A stretch of DNA of 8,584 bases from JAXDLH01 sp034666705 (GTDB taxonomy: Bacteria; Chloroflexota; UBA6077; SHYK01), in assembly GCA_034666705.1 (NCBI GenBank), contig JAXDLH010000015.1, positions 1 through 8,584 on the forward strand, read 5' to 3'. How positions within the stretch are numbered: the first letter of the stretch is position 1; each line of letters begins with the position of its first letter. Below are positions 1-5,211 of the stretch, in pieces. The notes below the pieces were generated by a model that ran no database searches, was not told the DNA's origin, and was given only the letters and a program-made list of their open reading frames with translations. The translations under genes were made by a program, and so were the position numbers.

Positions 1-1271
1 TCCGAGACCACCACCCCGCCGGCGGGCAGCCAGTCGGAGATCTCCCTGCAGATTCGCTCCGGACGGATCGGCACCGCGTCCGAGTTGCGCTGCGCTGCCG
101 ACTCAGCCCAGTAGTCGCGCACCAGACTCCGCACTCGCTCGACCCACGCCGCGCGGCTGGCCGGCAACCTGGCCTCCGCGGTCATCGTCTCGGGCGTCAC
201 CACCACGTTGCCGAACCGCGAGCCAGTGCTCGGATACTGGAGCCTCGCCATCTGCGGGGACGTCACGTTCGCCTCGGCGAGCAGCTTCCGCAGCGTAACC
301 TTCGCGTCGCCGAGCAGCGCGACAGTATTCGGATAGTTGCGGCCCAGCTCGGCGGGGTCGATATCCAACTGGATCACGAGCGTACCGGGCAAGGGCACCT
401 GCCAGTTGAAGGTCGCCTGACTGCCGGTGTGGCTGCCTATAAAGAAGACCAGGTCGGCTTCCGCGATCGCCCGGTTGGCGCACCAGCGGGAGTAGGTGCC
501 GGGCACGCCGACGGCGAGCGGGTGATCGTCGGCGATGATCGCCTTGGCGTGCAGCGCCGTCGCGAGGGGGATCTGGAGCAGCTCCGCGAGCTGCACGACC
601 TCGGCGCCAGCATCCGACGCGACCACCCCGCCGCCGGCCACGATGATGGGCCGCTCGGCCCGGGCGAGCGCTGCAAGCGCCGCGCGCACGGCCTCCGGCT
701 CAGGCTCCGGGCGAAAAGCCGGGTAGCTGGCGAAGCGCGGCTCGCAGATGCCGTCGAGCTCGGCTTCGCGCTCCAGCACCTGGCCATGGCTGCCGCGCAG
801 ATCGAGGTGTACGGGGCCCGGCGCGCCACTCGTGGCGGTGCGAAAGGCCTGGCGCAACAGCGCAGGGAAGCGCTCCGTGGACTCGACGTGGAGGTTCGCC
901 TTCGTCACGCCGTCCCAGGCCGCGAAGTCCTCGACCTCCTGATAGAAATGACGATACCGCAGCGCCGGGTCGGTGCCGCCGGTGAGGGCGATAACGGGTG
1001 AGCAGGCCATGTACGCATCGCGGAGACCGGCGGCGAGGTTCGTCGAGCCGATGTTCTGCGCCATGCAGATGCCGGGGCGCCGCGAGGCGCGCGCGTAGCC
1101 GTCGGCCATGTAGGCCGCGGCCTTCTCGCCGTGCGTCACTACGCGGCGAATGCCCATGTCCTCGGTCTCCGCCATGGCGGGCAGGAGCATTGTCGGGACG
1201 AAGAAGACGTGGGTGACGCCGTATGCTTGCAGCGCCTCGGCGAAGTAGCGGCTCCCGGTCATGCGCGGCAC
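1..1271 (-). CDS. Thiamine-diphosphate-dependent enzyme, acetolactate synthase-like (partial, C-terminus outside window)
   Basis: An open frame runs off the left edge of the window, covering about 423 codons. Residues 1 to ~165 form the PYR (N-terminal ThDP-binding) domain: the stretch around residues 46-59 (THGEKAAAYMADGYAR) carries the conserved glutamate, here E49, that activates the cofactor in this superfamily. A typical SGAPGPVHLD motif ends that domain. A central TH3-like domain follows, with ERPIIVAGGGV and VIQLDIDPAELGRN. The last visible residues (GGVVVSD) are the first strand of the PP domain, so its GDG...N metal/diphosphate motif must lie beyond base 1. The GTG at 1271 is preferred because AGGGAGGT lies 6 nt upstream; an ATG at 1262 is 15 nt from that site and an ATG at 1298 has no ribosome site. 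The family includes acetolactate synthase, benzoylformate decarboxylase and sulfoacetaldehyde acetyltransferase; substrate cannot be assigned, and no ilvN-like subunit is seen. It lies 167 bp downstream of the selenoprotein gene on the same strand. Confidence 0.9.
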   Translation of the reverse strand, partial: MPRMTGSRYFAEALQAYGVTHVFFVPTMLLPAMAETEDMGIRRVVTHGEKAAAYMADGYARASRRPGICMAQNIGSTNLAAGLRDAYMACSPVIALTGGTDPALRYRHFYQEVEDFAAWDGVTKANLHVESTERFPALLRQAFRTATSGAPGPVHLDLRGSHGQVLEREAELDGICEPRFASYPAFRPEPEPEAVRAALAALARAERPIIVAGGGVVASDAGAEVVQLAELLQIPLATALHAKAIIADDHPLAVGVPGTYSRWCANRAIAEADLVFFIGSHTGSQATFNWQVPLPGTLVIQLDIDPAELGRNYPNTVALLGDAKVTLRKLLAEANVTSPQMARLQYPSTGSRFGNVVVTPETMTAEARLPASRAAWVERVRSLVRDYWAESAAQRNSDAVPIRPERICREISDWLPAGGVVVS

Positions 1272-1277
1272 CTCGGC

Positions 1278-1285
1278 ACCTCCCT
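1278..1285 (-). promoter_or_regulatory. Ribosome binding site deciding the GTG start of the ThDP enzyme
   Basis: On the minus strand AGGGAGGT ends 6 nt before GTG 1271-1269. This spacing favours the GTG over the in-frame ATG codons at 1298 (upstream of the site) and 1262 (too far). Confidence 0.6.
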
Positions 1286-1438
1286 GCGAATCGCGCATTC
1301 ATTATTCGCCCATTGCATGCCGTTGTCACCGGCGAAGGATTCATTAGCCCGATTGTTGGTGCGACAGATCCATCGGTTCCGTCAGGGTGACCAACGAGCT
1401 CGCGCCCGCCTCGAGTCGGGCACGCCTTGGCCGCACGA

Positions 1439-2038
1439 TCAAACCGGAGGGGGACGGCGCCTGCTCACAAAGCGGCGCTCGGTTGGGACGTCCTTCAACT
1501 GGGCGCCTGCCGGCCCCATGGCGGCGCGGAGCCACTCGAGATCGTAGCCGAGGACGACCTGGCCGTCGACCACGGTAAGCGGCGACTGCAGGATCCCACT
1601 CTCCGGGAAGTAGAGCAGGTCCCACAGTTCATCCCGCGTCAACGGATGCACGTCGAGGTGGACCAACTGCACGGGAATGTGGCGCTCGCGGCAGAACTCG
1701 AGCACACGCTGCGTGCCGGTATCGGTGGGGCGACCCCAGACGACACAGCCATCCTCCTTGGCGCCGGGCCGGATCTCCAGGCGCTCCTCCAGGCGGATCA
1801 GGTCGCCCCCATAGACGATGCCGTAGCCGGCCCGCGGGTCGACGTAGTTGCCGACCTTGATGAGCGGCCCGATCTGCCGCCCCTTGTCGTCGTGCCACAG
1901 GGCAAACACCTCGTCGGGCGTGAGCGGGTCGGTAAACTGATTGCGCAGCGTGTAGGGAATGCCGTTTTGTGAAAGAAACTCTTCCACTCTTCCGCACGTG
2001 ACTCAGGCCGGCACGCGGCCGATGATGGTGATCTCCAT
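1439..2038 (-). CDS. Selenocysteine-containing tandem glutaredoxin/ArsC-like protein (in-frame TGA = Sec12)
   Basis: The gene encodes 199 residues if the TGA at 2005-2003 is read as selenocysteine. The ATG at 2038 follows AAGGAGG by 5 nt. The frame begins MEITIIGRVPA, then TGA, then VTCGRVEEFLSQNGIPY, which is a thioredoxin-fold beta strand, redox motif and helix. The TGA sits at the first cysteine of CxxC, giving U12-V-T-C15. Domain 1 spans about residues 3-87. Domain 2, about 98-174, repeats the pattern (CVVWGRP...RVLEF...IPV...PLTRDEL...SPLTVVDG) but has D106 and T109 at the U/C positions. The likely role is a cytosolic thiol/selenol oxidoreductase; glutaredoxin, NrdH or arsenate-reductase-like families are the nearest in appearance, and substrate is unknown. 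The frame ends at TGA 1441-1439. Conventional calling would start at GTG 1987 and lose the redox motif. The main alternatives are a sequencing error or nonsense mutation at the TGA, but the hairpin immediately downstream argues for recoding. Confidence 0.82.
1969..1987 (-). promoter_or_regulatory. Candidate bacterial SECIS hairpin
   Basis: In the mRNA, GUGGAAGA (1987-1980) pairs with UCUUUCAC (1976-1969) as eight continuous pairs, one of them G·U, closed by the triloop GUU (1979-1977). The loop starts 23 nt after the UGA and begins with G. Bacterial SECIS elements are known to lie just inside the coding region, with the loop roughly 16-37 nt after UGA and a G among its first two bases for SelB binding; this hairpin meets those rules. 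The codons forming its 3' arm (TTT, CTT, TCA, CAA) end in A/T, unlike the GC-ending codons usual in this window, which suggests the bases are held by RNA structure. Confidence 0.75.
2003..2005 (-). other. Recoded UGA codon (selenocysteine 12)
   Basis: TGA on the minus strand lies in frame with both the ATG at 2038 and the open frame 1987-1439. It takes the first cysteine position of a CxxC redox motif, the commonest replacement seen among redox selenoproteins. No other gene in the window has an internal TGA. Confidence 0.8.
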
Positions 2039-2041
2039 GCG

Positions 2042-2050
2042 AACCTCCTT
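2042..2050 (-). promoter_or_regulatory. Strong Shine-Dalgarno of the selenoprotein gene
   Basis: AAGGAGGTT on the minus strand places AGGAGG 5 nt before ATG 2038. It is near-consensus, and its position before the in-frame TGA shows that translation is meant to begin upstream of that codon, not at GTG 1987, which has only a weak GGAAGA ahead of it. Confidence 0.8.
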
Positions 2051-2291
2051 TTTGTCTGAAAAGACCGTTCTGGCCTTCACAAGGTTAGCCGGTAGGCCGT
2101 GGCGGATGCGACGAAGTACGCCCCGCTCGATGGTGGCAATGCTAGGCGCGGAGAAGCGGAACGTCAATCGCCGGGCGCCGTGCCTATCCGATTGGACACG
2201 AACGGGGGCATCCGGTAGCGGCGCCCCTCCGTCTGCATCGTCAGCTACAATCGCGCGCCGCATAGGACCAGTATGATGCTTGTAGATGAGC

Positions 2292-2297
2292 GGAGGT
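2292..2297 (+). promoter_or_regulatory. Ribosome binding site deciding the GTG start of the SnoaL-like gene
   Basis: GGAGGT lies 5 nt before GTG 2303. The in-frame ATG at 2273 would place this site inside the coding region and has no ribosome site of its own. Confidence 0.6.
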
Positions 2298-2302
2298 GGA
2301 CC

Positions 2303-2695
2303 GTGGCGCATCCAAATGAAACGCGACTCCGCGACCTTTACGCAGCATTCGCCAGAGGCGATCTCCCAGGATTTCTGGCGGGCTGTACCGACGACGTCGT
2401 CTTCACCGTGCCCGGAAGTCTGTCATTCAGCGGCGACCACACGAAGGATGACTTCGGGGAGTGGATCGGCGAGGCGATTCGGCGGTCCGCGGGCACCTTC
2501 CAGGAGCACGTCCTGGACGTGTTCGCGAACGACGAGCACGGCGTGCTCCTGCTGAAGCACGAATTCGACCGAGACGGCCACCACCACGAGTACTACTGCG
2601 ACCACATCTGCGATCTGCGCGATGGCCGCATCGAGCGCTGGAGAGAGCACCCAGGCAGCCTCCGCGAGTTCGAGGAGGCGTGGGGCAAGCCCTAA
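2303..2695 (+). CDS. SnoaL/NTF2-like small protein
   Basis: A 130-residue protein when started at GTG 2303, a normal length for the SnoaL-like branch of the NTF2 fold. The N-terminal helix (TRLRDLYAAFARGDLPGFLA), then a strand pair with DDVVFTVPG and SGDHTKDDF, then C-terminal strands ending DLRDGRIERWREHPG, follow the usual cone-shaped alpha+beta barrel order. The VPG...GD element and the late D-G-+-I-x-x-W/R strand are typical of these proteins. Members act as polyketide cyclases, ketosteroid-isomerase-like enzymes or ligand-binding proteins, and most uncharacterised ones have no known substrate; none can be assigned here. A histidine cluster (DGHHHEYYCDH, residues ~88-98) lines one strand and could bind metal or ligand, but this is speculation. 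The TAA stop overlaps the nadE stop on the opposite strand. An upstream ATG at 2273 would add ten residues. Confidence 0.8.
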   Translation: MAHPNETRLRDLYAAFARGDLPGFLAGCTDDVVFTVPGSLSFSGDHTKDDFGEWIGEAIRRSAGTFQEHVLDVFANDEHGVLLLKHEFDRDGHHHEYYCDHICDLRDGRIERWREHPGSLREFEEAWGKP

Positions 2696-4767
2696 TCCGG
2701 GATGAAATCCAGTTGGCGGAGCCAGGCAGTGGCCTCGGAGTCGCTCGGGGCGCGGTAGTCGCCGCGCGGGGAGAGCGAGCCGCCGGAGCCAACCTTCGGC
2801 GCGTTGGGAATCGCGCTCCGCTTGTACTGGCTGAGCTGGAAGAAGCGGTACAGAAACGTATGCAGGTGCCGCTTGATTGCCGCTACGTCGTACTCGTGAC
2901 GGCGATCCTCGGGGATGCCCGGCCAGCGGCCCTGCTGTGCATCGTGCCAGGCGCAATACGCGAGGAACGCTACCTTGGGTGGCGCGAAGCCGAAGCGCAA
3001 CGTGTAGTAGAGGCTGAAGTCGTGCAGCTCGTAGGGGCCGAGCGCCGTCTCGCTCTCCTGGGCGGGCTCGTCCTCTGAGACGCCGGGTACGAGCTCCGGG
3101 CTGATCGCCGTGGCGAGCACGTCCGCGAGCACCGCCGCGGCGTCATCCCCAAAGCGCCCGGTCTCCGCCACCCAGCGGATCACGTGCTGGATCAACGTCT
3201 TCGGCACGCTCGCGTTGACCGAGTAGTGCGACATGTGATCGCCCACGCCGTAGGTACACCAGCCGAGCGCCAGCTCGGTGAGGTCGCCGGTACCGACGAC
3301 GAGCGCGTGGTTGAGGTTCGCGAGCCGGAAGAGGTGGCTGTAGCGCTCGCCGGCCTGGACATTCTCGAAGGTGACGTCGTACACGGGCTCCCCATTGGCG
3401 TAGGGGTGGCCGATGTCCTTGAGCATCTGCAGGCAGCTCGGGCGGACGTCGATCTCGTGTGCGGCGACACCCATGGCGCGCATGAGCCGCTCGGACTGCG
3501 TGCGAGTGCGGCTGCTGGTGGCGAAGCCAGGCATGGAGTAGGCGAGGACGTTGCTGCGCGGGTGCCCGAGCACGTCCATCGCCTGGGCGCACACGAGCAG
3601 GGCATGGGCGGAGTCGAGCCCGCCGGACACCCCGATCACCACGCGCTCGATGCCGGTGAATTGCAAGCGCTTGACGAGCCCCTGAACCTGGATGTGGTAG
3701 ACCTCGCGACACCGCTCGTCGCGCACCGCGGGATCGGCCGGTACGTACGGAAATCGCTCGTACGTGCGCCGGGGCAGGAGCTCACCCTCGCTCGGCAGCT
3801 CGAGCTCGAATTGCACCGTCCGGAACTGCTCGATCTGCGCCCGCTCGCGACGCACCTCCTGGCCAAAGGTCGTCTGCCGCATGCGCTCCTGCGCCAACCG
3901 CTCGAGGTCGATCTCCGAGCAGACTAGCTGCGGCTCGGCGCTGAAACGCTGCGACTCGGCGAGCATGATGCCATTCTCAGCGATCATCGCGTGGCCATCC
4001 CAGGCGAGGTCGGTGGTCGACTCCCCGGGGCCGGCCGCGGTGAACAAGTATGCGGCGAGACAGCGCGCCGACTGCCCCGCGACGAGCGCGCGGCGATACT
4101 CGGCCTTGGCGATCGTAATCGGCGAGCCGGAGAGGTTGAGCAGCACCGTGGCGCCGGCGAGCGCGGCGTAGGAGGAGGGCGGGATGGTGACCCAGACGTC
4201 CTCGCAGATTTCAGTAAAGAGTGTAAGGGCGGGGTGGTTCGCCGCCTGGATGAGGATGCGGCCGCCGAATGGAATGTCGCGCTGGCCGCAGAGGTCGATC
4301 GAGTCCCGCCGGGCCGTGTCGCCGGGCGTGAACTGGCGCGCCTCGTAGAACTCCCGGTAGTTCGGCAGGTAGGTCTTGGGAACGACCGCGAGGATCTTGC
4401 CCCGGTAGAGCACCGCGGCGCAGTTGTAGAGGAGTTGGTCGATCTGCAGCGGCAACCCGACGACGGTCACGATCGGCAGCCGCGCGGACGCGTCGACGAC
4501 GGTCTGCAGCCCCTCGATCACCCCGTCGAGCAGCGCGCGTTGATGAAAAAGGTCGTCGCAGCTATAGGCGGAGAGACCCAGCTCCGGGAAGAGCACGAGC
4601 ACGGCGCGCTCCTCGACCGTCCGCTCCATCAGGCCGACCGTCTGCATAGCGTTGTACGCCGGATCGGCCACCTTCACCGAGGGCACGGCCACGGCGACCC
4701 GGACCAGATCGTGGTTGTAGAGATTGAAGAATTCGCCAGCCGCGTCCAATTCCTGGTCCCCTCGCAT
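2692..4767 (-). CDS. nadE: Glutamine-dependent NAD+ synthetase (long, two-domain form)
   Basis: This enzyme catalyses the last step of NAD+ synthesis, amidating nicotinic acid adenine dinucleotide with ATP and ammonia taken from glutamine, in the cytoplasm. The 691 residues match the ~680-residue mycobacterial type closely. Residues ~20-300 are the nitrilase-like glutaminase domain, with triad E62 (LFPELGLSAYS), K131 (VVPKTYLPNYREFYE) and C188 (TEICEDVWV). Residues ~355-691 are the synthetase domain, with the ATP-pyrophosphatase P-loop SGGLDS at 381-386, then GHPYANGEPVYDVTFENVQAG, GTGDLTELALGWCTYGVGD, and the C-terminal KRSAIPNAPKVG and LSPRGDYRAPSD elements. All key residues are intact. The start is uncertain: ATG 4767 lacks a clear ribosome site, while TTG 4749 lies 8 nt after GAGGGG; family members begin close to residues 11-15 of this model. 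Its upstream region carries a palindromic repeat. The stop overlaps that of the convergent SnoaL-like gene. Confidence 0.95.
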   Translation of the reverse strand: MRGDQELDAAGEFFNLYNHDLVRVAVAVPSVKVADPAYNAMQTVGLMERTVEERAVLVLFPELGLSAYSCDDLFHQRALLDGVIEGLQTVVDASARLPIVTVVGLPLQIDQLLYNCAAVLYRGKILAVVPKTYLPNYREFYEARQFTPGDTARRDSIDLCGQRDIPFGGRILIQAANHPALTLFTEICEDVWVTIPPSSYAALAGATVLLNLSGSPITIAKAEYRRALVAGQSARCLAAYLFTAAGPGESTTDLAWDGHAMIAENGIMLAESQRFSAEPQLVCSEIDLERLAQERMRQTTFGQEVRRERAQIEQFRTVQFELELPSEGELLPRRTYERFPYVPADPAVRDERCREVYHIQVQGLVKRLQFTGIERVVIGVSGGLDSAHALLVCAQAMDVLGHPRSNVLAYSMPGFATSSRTRTQSERLMRAMGVAAHEIDVRPSCLQMLKDIGHPYANGEPVYDVTFENVQAGERYSHLFRLANLNHALVVGTGDLTELALGWCTYGVGDHMSHYSVNASVPKTLIQHVIRWVAETGRFGDDAAAVLADVLATAISPELVPGVSEDEPAQESETALGPYELHDFSLYYTLRFGFAPPKVAFLAYCAWHDAQQGRWPGIPEDRRHEYDVAAIKRHLHTFLYRFFQLSQYKRSAIPNAPKVGSGGSLSPRGDYRAPSDSEATAWLRQLDFIPD

Positions 4768-4797
4768 GGATCTTGGGGCCTGTACGCAACATCCACA

Positions 4798-4873
4798 TCA
4801 TCCTGAGGCCGCAGCCGAAGGATCCGTAACCCGGACGTTGTGGTCACGGATCCTTCGCTTCGCTCAGGATGAC
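4798..4873. repeat. Palindromic dispersed repeat, copy A (HPERSEG-type)
   Basis: A 76-bp imperfect palindrome. The outer arms tcatcctgag (4798-4807) and ctcaggatga (4863-4872) pair perfectly, as do the inner arms cgaaggatccgt (4816-4827) and acggatccttcg (4846-4857), around an 18-nt centre. A near-identical copy lies at 8438-8514 in the same orientation. In one frame the right arm reads CHPERSEGS, a peptide familiar from spurious predictions over dispersed palindromes in several GC-rich phyla. It could be a REP- or MITE-like element moved in trans. It sits 30 bp before the nadE ATG, within the likely leader of that gene, where the transcript would fold into a long hairpin. Confidence 0.85.
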
Positions 4874-4930
4874 ACAAAGGTTGGTGCACTAGGATGGTAC
4901 CTCGCGGCCGCCCCCCGTTGTCGCGAAGCT

Positions 4931-4994
4931 GCCGCTGAGTCGCGGCGCCCGAGCGATTGCGTAGCTCGCAGACGGGTGCGCCCGGTCTTTTTTT
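4931..4994 (+). ncRNA. Candidate structured RNA: three hairpins ending in a T7 tract
   Basis: Three helices follow each other with short linkers: GCCGC/GCGGC (4931-4946, 6-nt loop), CGAGC/GCTCG (4950-4968, 9-nt loop), and GACGGG paired with CCC-G-GTC across a TGCG tetraloop (4971-4987, one bulged G), then seven T (4988-4994). It could be the 3' part of a small RNA, or a leader/attenuator of the oxygenase gene 218 bp downstream. I recognise no known riboswitch class or tRNA feature. GC-rich DNA forms short hairpins by chance, so only the last one with its T tract is persuasive. Confidence 0.35.
4971..4994 (+). terminator. Rho-independent terminator-like hairpin
   Basis: A six-pair stem (GAC GGG with CCC and GTC, one bulged G) closed by TGCG and followed directly by TTTTTTT, in a window where T runs are otherwise rare. 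There is no annotated plus-strand gene ending just before it, so it would end either a small transcript from the spacer or a leader RNA. Confidence 0.5.
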
Positions 4995-5081
4995 GCACAC
5001 GACACATGAACGGTGCCTTCCTCCTTACGATTTTGAGAGCGCATGCAACATCTCCGGTCGCACACTTCCCCAGTGGCAATC

Positions 5082-5111
5082 TTGGCTCTGACCAGCGGCA
5101 TCGCATACGAT
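5082..5111 (+). promoter_or_regulatory. Candidate sigma-70-type promoter of the Rieske gene
   Basis: TTGGCT (5082-5087) and TACGAT (5106-5111) are separated by 18 bp and resemble -35 and -10 boxes. Transcription would begin near 5118, just before the inverted repeat at 5123-5150. The match is moderate and based on pattern only. Confidence 0.3.
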
Positions 5112-5122
5112 GGGGCAGGAAT

Positions 5123-5150
5123 CTCCCGGGCACTGCGGTGGCCCCGGGAG
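5123..5150 (+). promoter_or_regulatory. Inverted repeat in the leader of the Rieske gene
   Basis: CTCCCGGG (5123-5130) and CCCGGGAG (5143-5150) form a perfect 8-bp inverted repeat; CAC and GTG inside can extend the helix by three pairs to a TGCG loop with a 2-nt bulge. It lies 61 bp before the start codon and just after the candidate promoter, so it could be an operator or a leader hairpin. No T tract follows, which argues against a terminator. Confidence 0.45.
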
Positions 5151-5211
5151 CGGCTCGCGCTGCGCCCCGCGTATGCTCCTGGCAAGCCGAGCCTGATCTG
5201 GTGGAGGTTGC

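Larger units (their letters stand above)
2039..2302. other. Divergent intergenic region
   Basis: This 264-bp spacer separates the selenoprotein gene (minus) from the SnoaL-like gene (plus) and should hold both promoters. On the minus strand TTGTGA followed 17 nt later by TCAGAC is only a weak sigma-70 match. An open minus frame continues upstream to 2311 but shows no recognisable domain and contains the strong ribosome site, so I do not treat it as coding. I see no RNA gene or repeat. Confidence 0.5.

Noticed and set aside
437..1344. Several overlapping frames on both strands across the ThDP gene
   Set aside because: They are shadows of the continuous minus frame 1271-1, which alone shows ThDP-enzyme motifs; it is easily missed because it has no stop inside the window.
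2003..2005. Genome-wide TGA reassignment (Trp or Gly) in place of selenocysteine
   Set aside because: No other gene in the window has an internal TGA, Trp is encoded by TGG throughout, and the selenoprotein frame itself ends at TGA.
2003..2311. Minus-strand 102-codon frame ending at the TGA at 2003
   Set aside because: Its last 11 codons are the real start of the selenoprotein (ribosome site at 2042-2050). The part upstream has no recognisable domain or ribosome site and overlaps the start of the SnoaL-like gene.
4880..4990. Possible tRNA (including a tRNA-Sec) in the hairpin-rich spacer
   Set aside because: No T-loop GTTCGA-like sequence, no acceptor-stem pairing and no CCA-like end in the right place.
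4864..5007. Minus-strand 47-codon basic frame (MCRVQKKTGRTRL...) with AAGGAGG upstream
   Set aside because: The ribosome site is 12 nt from the ATG, the frame ends inside the palindromic repeat, and no family is recognisable; possible but not supported.
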